Shown: piece after piece, positions 1-6,740 of the stretch
How the letters are laid out: every line of letters starts with the position of its first letter
Position numbering within the stretch: the first letter of the stretch is position 1
NCBI GenBank assembly: GCA_050014815.1
Contig: JBEKCP010000065.1
Coordinates: 1-15,408 of the forward strand
Origin: JBEKCP01 sp050014815
GTDB lineage: Bacteria > Planctomycetota > Planctomycetia > Pirellulales > Thermoguttaceae
DNA length: 15,408 nucleotides
Direction: 5' to 3'
The notes under the pieces: model-generated
Told to the model about the DNA's origin: nothing
The model's database searches: none
What the model saw: only the letters and a program-made list of their open reading frames with translations
Translations under genes and position numbers: made by a program

Positions 1-1
1 C

Positions 2-2839
2 TTGGGCCGATCCGTTCCTTTGGAACGGGCACTGATCTTCAATCGCATGGATGATATGAAAGCGGCCGGTCGCGCGGCGAACCTCCGCCTGCTCTTGTCC
101 GACGACGCGAAGACCTGGCGCGAGGCGTACCGGCACGACGGCAAAGCCTTCGGCGGCGCCGACGACGGCAAGCCCTTGGCCGTCGCGCTCGACGGCGCTG
201 CCGCACGATTTCTCCGCATTCAACTGCCCGGCACGGACTACCTTCACCTTGATGAGGTCGAGGTGTACGGCAAGGACGACCCAAAGAAGAACATTGCCAT
301 CGGCCGTCCTGCCGACCAGTCGAGCATCAGCGCGTGGTCGAAGGGAGTGGCCAAATCGCCGTCGCCAACCGCGAAGCGGCCGGCGGCGCAACCCGAGCCG
401 GCTTTGCGCCTGGGCTTGGTTCGCCTGGACATGGAGGCGGAGTGGCAGCGCGAGTTCCAAGTGCTGGCCGCGCAGACCGCCGATCGCCGCCGGCAGCCGC
501 CCGAAACCGAAGTGTACCATCGCTCGGCGATGATCCTGTCCGACGACCGCGATGGCGTCGATGTCGTCCTGCGCCGCACCGAGGCCCTCTGGGCCGACCT
601 GGCAGGCCCGTCACCGCCGGCCGTCTTGAAGCACCTCCGCTGGCGGATCGATCAACTCAAGGGGAAGGCCCAGTCCGTCGGCCCCAGCGACGCCGAGGCG
701 AGGCTCAAGCTGTTCCTGGAGGTCTGCGCGGTGCGGCGGCAGATCGCCCTGGCCAATCCGCTGCTCGATTTCAACAAGCTCCTGTTCGTCAAGCGCCACC
801 AGGGCACCTTCCGCCACATGGTGGACCAATACTACGGCGATTGCGCCAAGCCCGGCGGCGCGCTGTGCGTTCTGGTCGATCCCTTCGGACCGAAAACCGA
901 GGTGCGCGACGTTCTCGCCGACGCGACGGTCCAGCGCGGGCGGCTGGAAGGAAGACAACTTCGGGGCGGATCCTTCCTCTCGTTCGACCTATCCTTCGAC
1001 GGTCAGACCGTTGCCTTCTCCTGGACCGAGTGCGTCGGCCGTAGCGGGCACATCGCGCACACCGACCCCGCGCGCGGCCACTGGGGCCTGGGGCGATGCT
1101 ATCACGTCTTCCGTGCCCGGACCGACGGCAGCCAACTCGAACAACTCACCGACGGCACCTGGAACGACTTTGACCCCTGCTGGCTGCCCAACGGACGGAT
1201 CGCCTTCATCAGCGAGCGGCGAGGCGGTTATCTCCGCTGCGGACGATACTGCCCGACCTACACGATGTACGACATGGCCGCCGACGGCAGCGACATCCGG
1301 CCGCTGAGCGTCCACGAGACCCACGAGTGGAGCCCCAGCGTCACGCACGACGGCCGGATCATCTACACCCGCTGGGACTACGTGGACCGCGACGCGATGG
1401 TGGCTCACCTGCCGTGGGTCACCACGCTCGACGGGCGCGACGCCCGGGCCGTCCACGGCAATTTCTCGCCGCGCCGGCTGCGGCCCGACATGGAGTTGAA
1501 CGTCCGGGCCATCCCCGGTTCGCACAAGTTCGTGGCGACGGCGGCGGCCCACCACGGGTTTGCCTTCGGCTCCCTGGTCGTCATCGACCCGCGGACGCCG
1601 GACAACGACGGCATGGGCCCCGTTCGCCGACTGACTCCCGACGCCGGCTTTCCCGAAAGCCAGGTTCCCGTCGGCCCCCAAGCCGAAATCTACGGCACGC
1701 CCTGGCCGCTGAGCGAAACGTATTTCCTCTGCGCCTACACGGCGCCGCCCGCCGGCGAGCCAAAAGGCAAGGACTCCCAAGCGCCCTACGGCATCTACCT
1801 GGTGGATGCCTTCGGCAACCGCGAGCTGATCTACCGCGACGACGGCATCGGCTCGATCAGCCCGATGCCGTTGCGGCCGCGGCCGATGCCGCCGGAAGCT
1901 CCGTCGCCGCTGCCGCGAATGGACGGCGACGGCGTGGTCCGGGTCAAGGGGACCGAGCAGGTCGTTGCGGTAGATGGCAAGCCCGCCGAGGCCGTCATGG
2001 CCGTCGTCAACGTGTACGACGGCCTCAGGCCCTGGCCGCAGGGCTTGCCCATCAAGGCCATCCGGATCGTCCACATCGTGCCCCAGTCGGTCCCCTCGCA
2101 AGACACCTATGGCGGACGGGCGCCGGACATCGGCGTGAAGCTGCCGGGCCAATTCGGCTCCGTCGTGCTTGCCCGCAACGTGATCGGCACGGTGCCGGTC
2201 GAGGCCGACGGCAGCGCTTACTTCACGGTGCCGGCCCACAAGGAGTTGTTTTTCCAGGCCCTCGACGAGCGGGGGCTGGCAGTCCAGTCGATGCGATCGG
2301 GGACCTACGCCCATCCGGGCGAGACGATGGTATGCGCCGGCTGCCACGATCCGAAGCACGCCGCGCCGCGGCCGCCGGCGTCGCCCCCGCTGGCATTGCG
2401 GCGAGCCGCCTCCAGGCCCCAGCCGGAGGCCGAAGGCGCCGACCCGTTCAGCTATCCCCGCCTCGTCCAGCCGGTGCTCGACAAGCACTGCGTCAAGTGC
2501 CACACGGAAAGCGCCGCCGAGGGCAAGAAGGCGCCCAATCTGGCCCGCGAGCCGATTGTCAAGGGCTGGTACGCTTCGTACGGCAGCCTCGTGCCCAAGT
2601 ACGCCTTCTGCAACTACAGCCCCGATCAGCTCCGCACGACGCCGGGCAAGTTCGGCGCCAGGGCCTCGAAACTGCTGGACATGCTCGACAAGGGCCACCA
2701 CGACCTGAAGCTGCCCGCCGAGGATCTGCGCCGCATCACCCTCTGGCTGGACTGCTGCTCGATCTTCTACGGCGTCTACGAGAAGGAGAGCGGCGCGGCC
2801 CTGCTCCGCGGCGAGATCGTCAAGCCGACCCTGGAGTGA
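2..2839 (+). CDS. Secreted two-heme beta-propeller cytochrome with hydrazine-synthase-alpha-like middle domain (5' end cut off)
   Basis: The reading frame is open to the window edge, so the true start lies upstream; the TTG at position 2 is only the first usable codon. Counting from it (945 residues), residues about 1-92 resemble the end of an F5/8 type C (discoidin) carbohydrate-binding domain, closing with HLDEVEVYG. Residues about 320-620 carry TolB/WD-like propeller strands (LSFDGQTVAFSWTE, WLPNGRIAFISERRGG, SVTHDGRIIYTRWDY) typical of the HZS-alpha middle-domain family. Two c-type heme sites follow, CAGCH at 778-782 and CVKCH at 830-834, then the family's C-terminal tail (LWLDCCSIFYGVYE). 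Such proteins are common in planctomycetes that do not perform anammox, so electron transfer or polymer binding outside the cytoplasm is likely, but substrate and partner are unknown. True hydrazine synthase would need beta and gamma subunits, and none is nearby. The next gene starts about 75 bases downstream on the same strand. Confidence 0.88.
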   Translation: MGRSVPLERALIFNRMDDMKAAGRAANLRLLLSDDAKTWREAYRHDGKAFGGADDGKPLAVALDGAAARFLRIQLPGTDYLHLDEVEVYGKDDPKKNIAIGRPADQSSISAWSKGVAKSPSPTAKRPAAQPEPALRLGLVRLDMEAEWQREFQVLAAQTADRRRQPPETEVYHRSAMILSDDRDGVDVVLRRTEALWADLAGPSPPAVLKHLRWRIDQLKGKAQSVGPSDAEARLKLFLEVCAVRRQIALANPLLDFNKLLFVKRHQGTFRHMVDQYYGDCAKPGGALCVLVDPFGPKTEVRDVLADATVQRGRLEGRQLRGGSFLSFDLSFDGQTVAFSWTECVGRSGHIAHTDPARGHWGLGRCYHVFRARTDGSQLEQLTDGTWNDFDPCWLPNGRIAFISERRGGYLRCGRYCPTYTMYDMAADGSDIRPLSVHETHEWSPSVTHDGRIIYTRWDYVDRDAMVAHLPWVTTLDGRDARAVHGNFSPRRLRPDMELNVRAIPGSHKFVATAAAHHGFAFGSLVVIDPRTPDNDGMGPVRRLTPDAGFPESQVPVGPQAEIYGTPWPLSETYFLCAYTAPPAGEPKGKDSQAPYGIYLVDAFGNRELIYRDDGIGSISPMPLRPRPMPPEAPSPLPRMDGDGVVRVKGTEQVVAVDGKPAEAVMAVVNVYDGLRPWPQGLPIKAIRIVHIVPQSVPSQDTYGGRAPDIGVKLPGQFGSVVLARNVIGTVPVEADGSAYFTVPAHKELFFQALDERGLAVQSMRSGTYAHPGETMVCAGCHDPKHAAPRPPASPPLALRRAASRPQPEAEGADPFSYPRLVQPVLDKHCVKCHTESAAEGKKAPNLAREPIVKGWYASYGSLVPKYAFCNYSPDQLRTTPGKFGARASKLLDMLDKGHHDLKLPAEDLRRITLWLDCCSIFYGVYEKESGAALLRGEIVKPTLE

Positions 2840-2913
2840 GGAAGTCCACGCGGGAGAACTGCCGGGGCAGACAACACCATCAACACGCAACCCCCAACCC
2901 AAGGAACACGCAC

Positions 2914-3906
2914 ACGAGCAAGAACATCAGTCTCGTCCTGCTGGCGGGTCTGCTCGCCACAACGGCATCCGCGGCGGAACCCGCCCCTGGCGCGCAGGCC
3001 CAGGAACCGGCATCGCTTCGGCACCGGTTCCTGGCCATGGACGAGGGCCGTGGCATTCTGCACTACGTCGATCAGCGGAATCCGGCCAAGGACTGGCATC
3101 TGAAATTGCCCAAGCAGATCCGTGATTTCCAACCCATCGGCCAGGGCAGGGTTCTCATAGCCCAGAGTTTCGGCTATTCGGTCTACGAGCTGGCAACGCG
3201 AACCCTGGTGGAAGACGTCAAAGTGTCCGGCCTTTCCGGCTGTCTTTCCGCCCGTCGTCGGATGGACGGCACCACGGTGCTCGGTGCAGGACAGAAGGTG
3301 ATCGAACTCGACAGAACGAACGCCGTGCGCCGGACCATGACCTTCGCGAACATCAAGATGCTCCGCATGATTCGCCCGACTGCGGACGGCACCGTACTCT
3401 TGGGCGAGGAGACGGGTGTTACCGAGGCCGCCTTCGACGCCGATGCCCCCAATGGCGGTCGTGTGGTGCGGCACATTCCACTGCCGCGCGGCAAGTATGT
3501 CTTCATGGCCCTGAAGAAGTCGGACGGCGGATACCTCTTTTCCGGCGGTTATGCCAGGACGCTCTTCGACCTCGGACCGGATGGTGCGATCCGCAGGGAA
3601 TATGCGTTGAAGGATCCGCCTCCCACCGGCGCTGGTCCATTCTTTTTCGCCGGCTTCCAGGTGCTGAAGAACGGCAACTTCGTGGTCTGCAACTGGACCG
3701 GTCATGGACCGGCGGACAGCGCCAAGGGCTGGCAGATCCTGGAGTTCGCGCCCGATCGCTCCTTGGTCTGGCATTGGCACGATCCGACAACGGCGGGAAC
3801 GCTCGTCAACATCGCCGTCCTCGACGACCTGGACGAGAACACTTTTTTCGACGACAGCACCGGGATTCTGACGGATGGTTTGAAGAATGGACGTCCTCCA
3901 CGATAA
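2914..3906 (+). CDS. Secreted beta-propeller protein (arylsulfotransferase/PQQ-like repeats), non-canonical start
   Basis: The frame encodes a clear signal peptide (SKNISLVLLAGLLATTASA, cut before AEP) followed by about 300 residues of repeated blade-like strands such as GQGRVLIAQSFGYSVYEL, DGTTVLGAGQKVIELD, GGYLFSGGYARTLFDLGPDG, NGNFVVCNWTGHG and WQILEFAPDRSLVWHW. The last is reminiscent of arylsulfotransferase and PQQ-like propellers; no catalytic residue can be assigned. There is no in-frame ATG, GTG or TTG ahead of the signal peptide and no ATG in any frame from about 2690 to 3036. I chose ACG at 2914 because AAGGA (2901-2905) lies 8 bases upstream and it gives a perfect short n-region. 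ACG at 2908 is the alternative; the first ATG (3037) would remove the signal peptide. The gene is co-directional with the cytochrome gene and ends 5 bases from the convergent UroD gene. Either the start is rare, or the ATG has mutated, or the base is wrong. Confidence 0.72.
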   Translation, partial: TSKNISLVLLAGLLATTASAAEPAPGAQAQEPASLRHRFLAMDEGRGILHYVDQRNPAKDWHLKLPKQIRDFQPIGQGRVLIAQSFGYSVYELATRTLVEDVKVSGLSGCLSARRRMDGTTVLGAGQKVIELDRTNAVRRTMTFANIKMLRMIRPTADGTVLLGEETGVTEAAFDADAPNGGRVVRHIPLPRGKYVFMALKKSDGGYLFSGGYARTLFDLGPDGAIRREYALKDPPPTGAGPFFFAGFQVLKNGNFVVCNWTGHGPADSAKGWQILEFAPDRSLVWHWHDPTTAGTLVNIAVLDDLDENTFFDDSTGILTDGLKNGRPPR

Positions 3907-3911
3907 TACCG

Positions 3912-5084
3912 TCACGGAGCGTCGCCGAGGGTCCGGCCGCGCTCGGCGACGATCGTCTCCAACAACGCGACGATGTTTTCGAGCGGAACGTCCTTCATGA
4001 CTTCCTGGGCCGGGCCGATGATGTGCCCGCCGCCGCGGCCTAGCGTGCGGATGACCCGGGCAGCCTCCCGGCGGACGTCGTCCGGCGTTCCAAAGGGCAG
4101 CAGGCGCTGCGTGTCGATGCCGCCCCAGAAGGTCAGGCGGTCGCCGTGCCGGCGTTTCACCAGCTCGAGGTCGTTGCACGGCTGGATCGGTTCGATGACG
4201 TCCAGGCCGATCTCGACCAGGTCCGGCAGGTAGTCGCGCACGCAGCCGCAGGAGTGCATCATGACGAACTTGCCGGCCTCTTTCCACTCGCCCCAGAGCC
4301 TCTTGTAGCACGGCTTGAGCAGTTGGCGGAACAGCCGCGGCGAGAACAGCGGCCCAAGCTGCGTACCGAGGTCGTCGCCGCAGTGCATCGCGTCGAAGTT
4401 CATCGTCAGCATCTGACGGCCCGCCAGCAGCTTATAATGGAGGATCTTGTCGAATAGTTCGGCCGCCACGTCAGGATCAGCCACCATGCTCTCCAGGAGC
4501 AACGGAATACTGACCAGCCCGTAGGCCCGCTCGAAAATGCCGAAATAGCCCGACGGATATACGAAGTACTCGTCGCCGTGTTCCGCGAGGGCCTTCTGCA
4601 TCCAGTCGTACGTGCCGGACTGATGCGGGTCGGGCGGCGCATACTTGTGCACGCGCTCGGCGAGCGTTGGGGCCACAACCGCCTCGTGGATTCGCGCCGG
4701 CATCCACCGCTCTGCAAAAGCCTCCGATTGTTGGCGCTCCAAAGGATGGAAGCATGCGAAGAAGCCGTCCGACCCGATGCGGATGCCCATCCCCCAACTG
4801 TCGTAGACCACGCGGTTCTCTTCGTCCACCTTGACATACCCTTCGGCCTCCAGTTCCCGCATCAGCTTCAAGTCGTTGCGGTAGAAGAGCGGGTAGTCCT
4901 GCTTGCTCAGGGCAATGACCATGTGGTTGTTGATGTGTTCGTCCAGAGTCACGTGGGCAGGCAGGCCGAGCGCCTCGTGGATGGCATGGTCCCTGGTCCG
5001 GTCGGCGAACGTGATTTGGCTGGGGAGGTAGTCGATCTCCTCGCGGCGGATGGTCCGAATAACCCGCTCTCGCTTGCTGGGCAT
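3912..5084 (-). CDS. Uroporphyrinogen decarboxylase (URO-D) family protein, probably methyltransferase-like
   Basis: This 390-residue protein is a single URO-D/CmuA/MtaA-type TIM barrel. Visible landmarks are GDDLGTQ at 236-242, the HSCGC motif at 277-281, WGGID at 320-324 and GGGHIIGPAQEVMKDVPLENI at about 351-371, which matches the end of URO-D-like methyltransferases. The HxCG motif is the zinc-thiolate type site seen in cobalamin-linked methyltransferases and is not a feature of the heme-pathway HemE. I therefore infer demethylation or methyl transfer from an unknown substrate, not porphyrin synthesis. The start is firm: ATG preceded by AAAGGAGA with a suitable gap. It lies 39 bases downstream of the SMR transporter gene on the same strand, so the two may be co-transcribed. 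It converges with the propeller gene with only 5 bases between stops, and I see no terminator there. No corrinoid protein gene is in the window. Confidence 0.9.
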   Translation of the reverse strand: MPSKRERVIRTIRREEIDYLPSQITFADRTRDHAIHEALGLPAHVTLDEHINNHMVIALSKQDYPLFYRNDLKLMRELEAEGYVKVDEENRVVYDSWGMGIRIGSDGFFACFHPLERQQSEAFAERWMPARIHEAVVAPTLAERVHKYAPPDPHQSGTYDWMQKALAEHGDEYFVYPSGYFGIFERAYGLVSIPLLLESMVADPDVAAELFDKILHYKLLAGRQMLTMNFDAMHCGDDLGTQLGPLFSPRLFRQLLKPCYKRLWGEWKEAGKFVMMHSCGCVRDYLPDLVEIGLDVIEPIQPCNDLELVKRRHGDRLTFWGGIDTQRLLPFGTPDDVRREAARVIRTLGRGGGHIIGPAQEVMKDVPLENIVALLETIVAERGRTLGDAP

Positions 5085-5123
5085 GACGACTCTCCTTTGA
5101 TCGACCTATTCCTGCGTAGGCAG

Positions 5124-5453
5124 TCAATGAAATCCGCCGCCGATGTTCAATCCGACGACGCCGAGAACGATCATCGCAAGCGACACGACTTTCAGCAGAG
5201 TGACGGATTCCTGAAACCACAAGATCCCGACGACGGCAATCAGGGCGGTTCCCGCCCCCGACCAGATCGCATAAGCAACGCTGACCTCGATCCGCTCTCC
5301 CTTGACCGCCAGCGTTATTAAACCGAAGCTCAGGGCATAGAAAATGAACAAGAGGACCGAAGGCACCAGCTTGTGGAACCCTTCTGACAGTTTCATGCAC
5401 GCTGTGCCGATCGTCTCCACGACCACTGCCGCCACGAGATAAAGCCAGCTCAT
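5124..5453 (-). CDS. Small multidrug resistance (SMR) efflux transporter, EmrE/QacE-like
   Basis: The 109-residue product has the SMR length and four membrane segments (about 2-20, 30-49, 57-78 and 85-104). Glu13, in VVVETIGT, is the family's essential proton and substrate site; KLSEGF (21-26) and AYAIWSGAGTAL (60-71) are hallmark stretches with the Tyr and Trp of the binding cavity. These match the EmrE/Qac branch better than the guanidinium exporter (Gdx/SugE) branch, though that split cannot be settled by eye. SMR proteins work as antiparallel dimers in the inner membrane and exchange cationic compounds for protons. The ATG at 5453 is chosen because it places Glu13 correctly; the ribosome site (GAGGGG) is modest. 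The frame extends further upstream, but that sequence is arginine/proline-rich and not SMR-like. It sits 39 bases ahead of the URO-D gene. Confidence 0.93.
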   Translation of the reverse strand: MSWLYLVAAVVVETIGTACMKLSEGFHKLVPSVLLFIFYALSFGLITLAVKGERIEVSVAYAIWSGAGTALIAVVGILWFQESVTLLKVVSLAMIVLGVVGLNIGGGFH

Positions 5454-5513
5454 AAGACCCCTCGCAAAGCAACCCTGTTTAGCGTTCTCGCTCCACGGCT
5501 CGCCTCCGGAATT

Positions 5514-5536
5514 CCGCCGTGATGATAGCACGGCGG
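5514..5536 (-). terminator. Perfect hairpin between the barrel gene and the SMR gene
   Basis: CCGCCGTG and CACGGCGG form a perfect 8-bp stem around a 7-base loop (5522-5528). It lies about 45 bases past the stop of the outer-membrane protein gene and about 60 bases before the SMR start, where a terminator or attenuator would be expected. No T-run follows on the minus strand, so an intrinsic terminator is doubtful; it may protect the mRNA 3' end. Confidence 0.35.
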
Positions 5537-5581
5537 CGGCTCGCGGGCCAGCGGGGATTCCGGGATGTCCTCGTTCAAGAA

Positions 5582-6493
5582 TCAGAACCACAGCCGGAGG
5601 CCGCCGACCAGGCCGTTCCAGTGCGCCCGGCCGATGTCGGTGTATTCGTATCCGACATAGGGCTCGAGGCCGTGCCGCACCAGGCCGGTGGTGAGGCGGA
5701 AGCGGAAGAGTTCGGCGTGGCCGAGCATGCCCCAGTCGATCCCGGTCGAAACGACCCAGGGCTTCCACGGATAGAAGTCGGCCGCGTAGGTGAAATTGAA
5801 ACCAAGGTCGGTGCCGCCGCGGTCGTTGAGCCAATTGAGCCCCAGTCCGGTGCGGAACTCGGCCGACTCGCTCTGGGCAAAACGATAGACCAGGTTGCAG
5901 TCGCCGATAGAGAGCTCATCGCGACCGCCGGAGGGGAGTCGTTCTTGAAGGTCGTTCCACGACGCCGCCAGCCCGAATCGCGAGAAGCTGTCCACCAGCA
6001 GGTGCCCCTCCAGGTTGTCCAGGCGGTCGAACGTCGCGACGTACTCGGTATCCAGCCGGACCGCCCACGGCTTGCTCAGGCCCGACACTTCAAACGGCCG
6101 GATATAGCCCGAACCACCAGAATACGGGAACTTGAGGAAGTAACCACTCTGGGACAAGTCATCATCGAGAAGAACGTGCGGGCCCCAGAAAGGCGAGGCG
6201 ACCACCACGCCCGCGAGACAGGCAGCGGGGATGATCCAGGAGCCGTCATCGTCTGACGCCGGATCGCTCGTCCCACCACTGCCCTTGCCGGATTGCTGGG
6301 GAGTGCTTTGCTGCGACGGCGTCGAAGGACTCGCCGGTGGGCCCTGGCGAACGTCGTCGCGAATGGTCTGGAGCGTGCCATCCTGGGCGATCGCGGCCGA
6401 GGCGGCAACGCATGTGGCCAACCAGGCTGCCGCGGCGATCCCTTTCAGGCAGCCCGGCCTCGTAGGGTCCCCTTCCGCCTTTGTTCTCGCCAT
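5582..6493 (-). CDS. Putative outer-membrane beta-barrel protein
   Basis: The 303-residue product begins with a basic n-region and a signal peptide (GIAAAAWLATCVAASAAIA, cut before QDG). A Ser/Pro/Gln-rich linker follows (about residues 45-80), then a hydrophobic stretch (WIIPAACLAGVVVASPFWGP), and then about 190 residues of alternating strands such as KPWAVRLDTEYVATF, FRTGLGLNWL and LEPYVGYEYTDIG. It ends in LRLWF, and a C-terminal aromatic residue is the usual recognition signal for barrel insertion. I recognise no named family. ATG at 6493 is preferred over the GTG at 6532 because AAAGG lies about 10 bases upstream and the signal peptide then starts sensibly. A strong promoter lies just upstream. 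It is the first gene of a minus-strand series that continues with the SMR and URO-D genes, though a hairpin separates them. Confidence 0.75.
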   Translation of the reverse strand: MARTKAEGDPTRPGCLKGIAAAAWLATCVAASAAIAQDGTLQTIRDDVRQGPPASPSTPSQQSTPQQSGKGSGGTSDPASDDDGSWIIPAACLAGVVVASPFWGPHVLLDDDLSQSGYFLKFPYSGGSGYIRPFEVSGLSKPWAVRLDTEYVATFDRLDNLEGHLLVDSFSRFGLAASWNDLQERLPSGGRDELSIGDCNLVYRFAQSESAEFRTGLGLNWLNDRGGTDLGFNFTYAADFYPWKPWVVSTGIDWGMLGHAELFRFRLTTGLVRHGLEPYVGYEYTDIGRAHWNGLVGGLRLWF

Positions 6494-6549
6494 GCCCAAT
6501 CGCCTTTCAGAGCAAAGACCGGTGATCGGCACCCCTTATGGGGAGGCCG

Positions 6550-6578
6550 ATCATAGCGAAGCCCGAGAAGTCTGACAA
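6550..6578 (-). promoter_or_regulatory. Sigma-70 type promoter of the outer-membrane protein gene
   Basis: On the minus strand TTGTCA (6573-6578) and TATGAT (6550-6555) are separated by exactly 17 bases. Each hexamer differs from consensus at one position. Transcription would start near 6543, giving a leader of about 50 bases before the ATG at 6493. Confidence 0.65.
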
Positions 6579-6740
6579 TACGGAAAATGGGCAGTGCTGG
6601 AGTATTTCCGCGGAAACTGCCGTTGCCCCGTTTGCCCAGTTTTGGGATAACTCGCCGCCCAGCCTGGCTCCCCCGCCGCTTCCGTGGAGGGGGCAAGAGG
6701 GCTCTTGACCTGAATTGTGTACTGCGGCGACTGGACCCGT

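Noticed and set aside
2..2839. Anammox hydrazine synthase subunit
   Set aside because: Only the middle-domain type is shared; beta and gamma subunits and other anammox genes are absent, and such proteins are widespread in other planctomycetes.
989..2902. Long open frame of 637 codons on the minus strand
   Set aside because: It lies opposite the cytochrome gene, lacks any domain or signal, and is rich in Arg, Gly, Val and Asp as expected for antisense of a high-GC gene.
2776..4311. Open frame of 511 codons on the minus strand
   Set aside because: It crosses the ends of the propeller and URO-D genes; the protein is low-complexity and has no motif.
5454..5580. Guanidine riboswitch ahead of the SMR gene
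   Set aside because: No ACGG-type paired hairpins or ykkC-like core could be recognised; only one perfect stem is present.
6705..6735. Promoter for the GT-C gene starting with TTGACC
   Set aside because: No acceptable -10 element lies 16-18 bases downstream.
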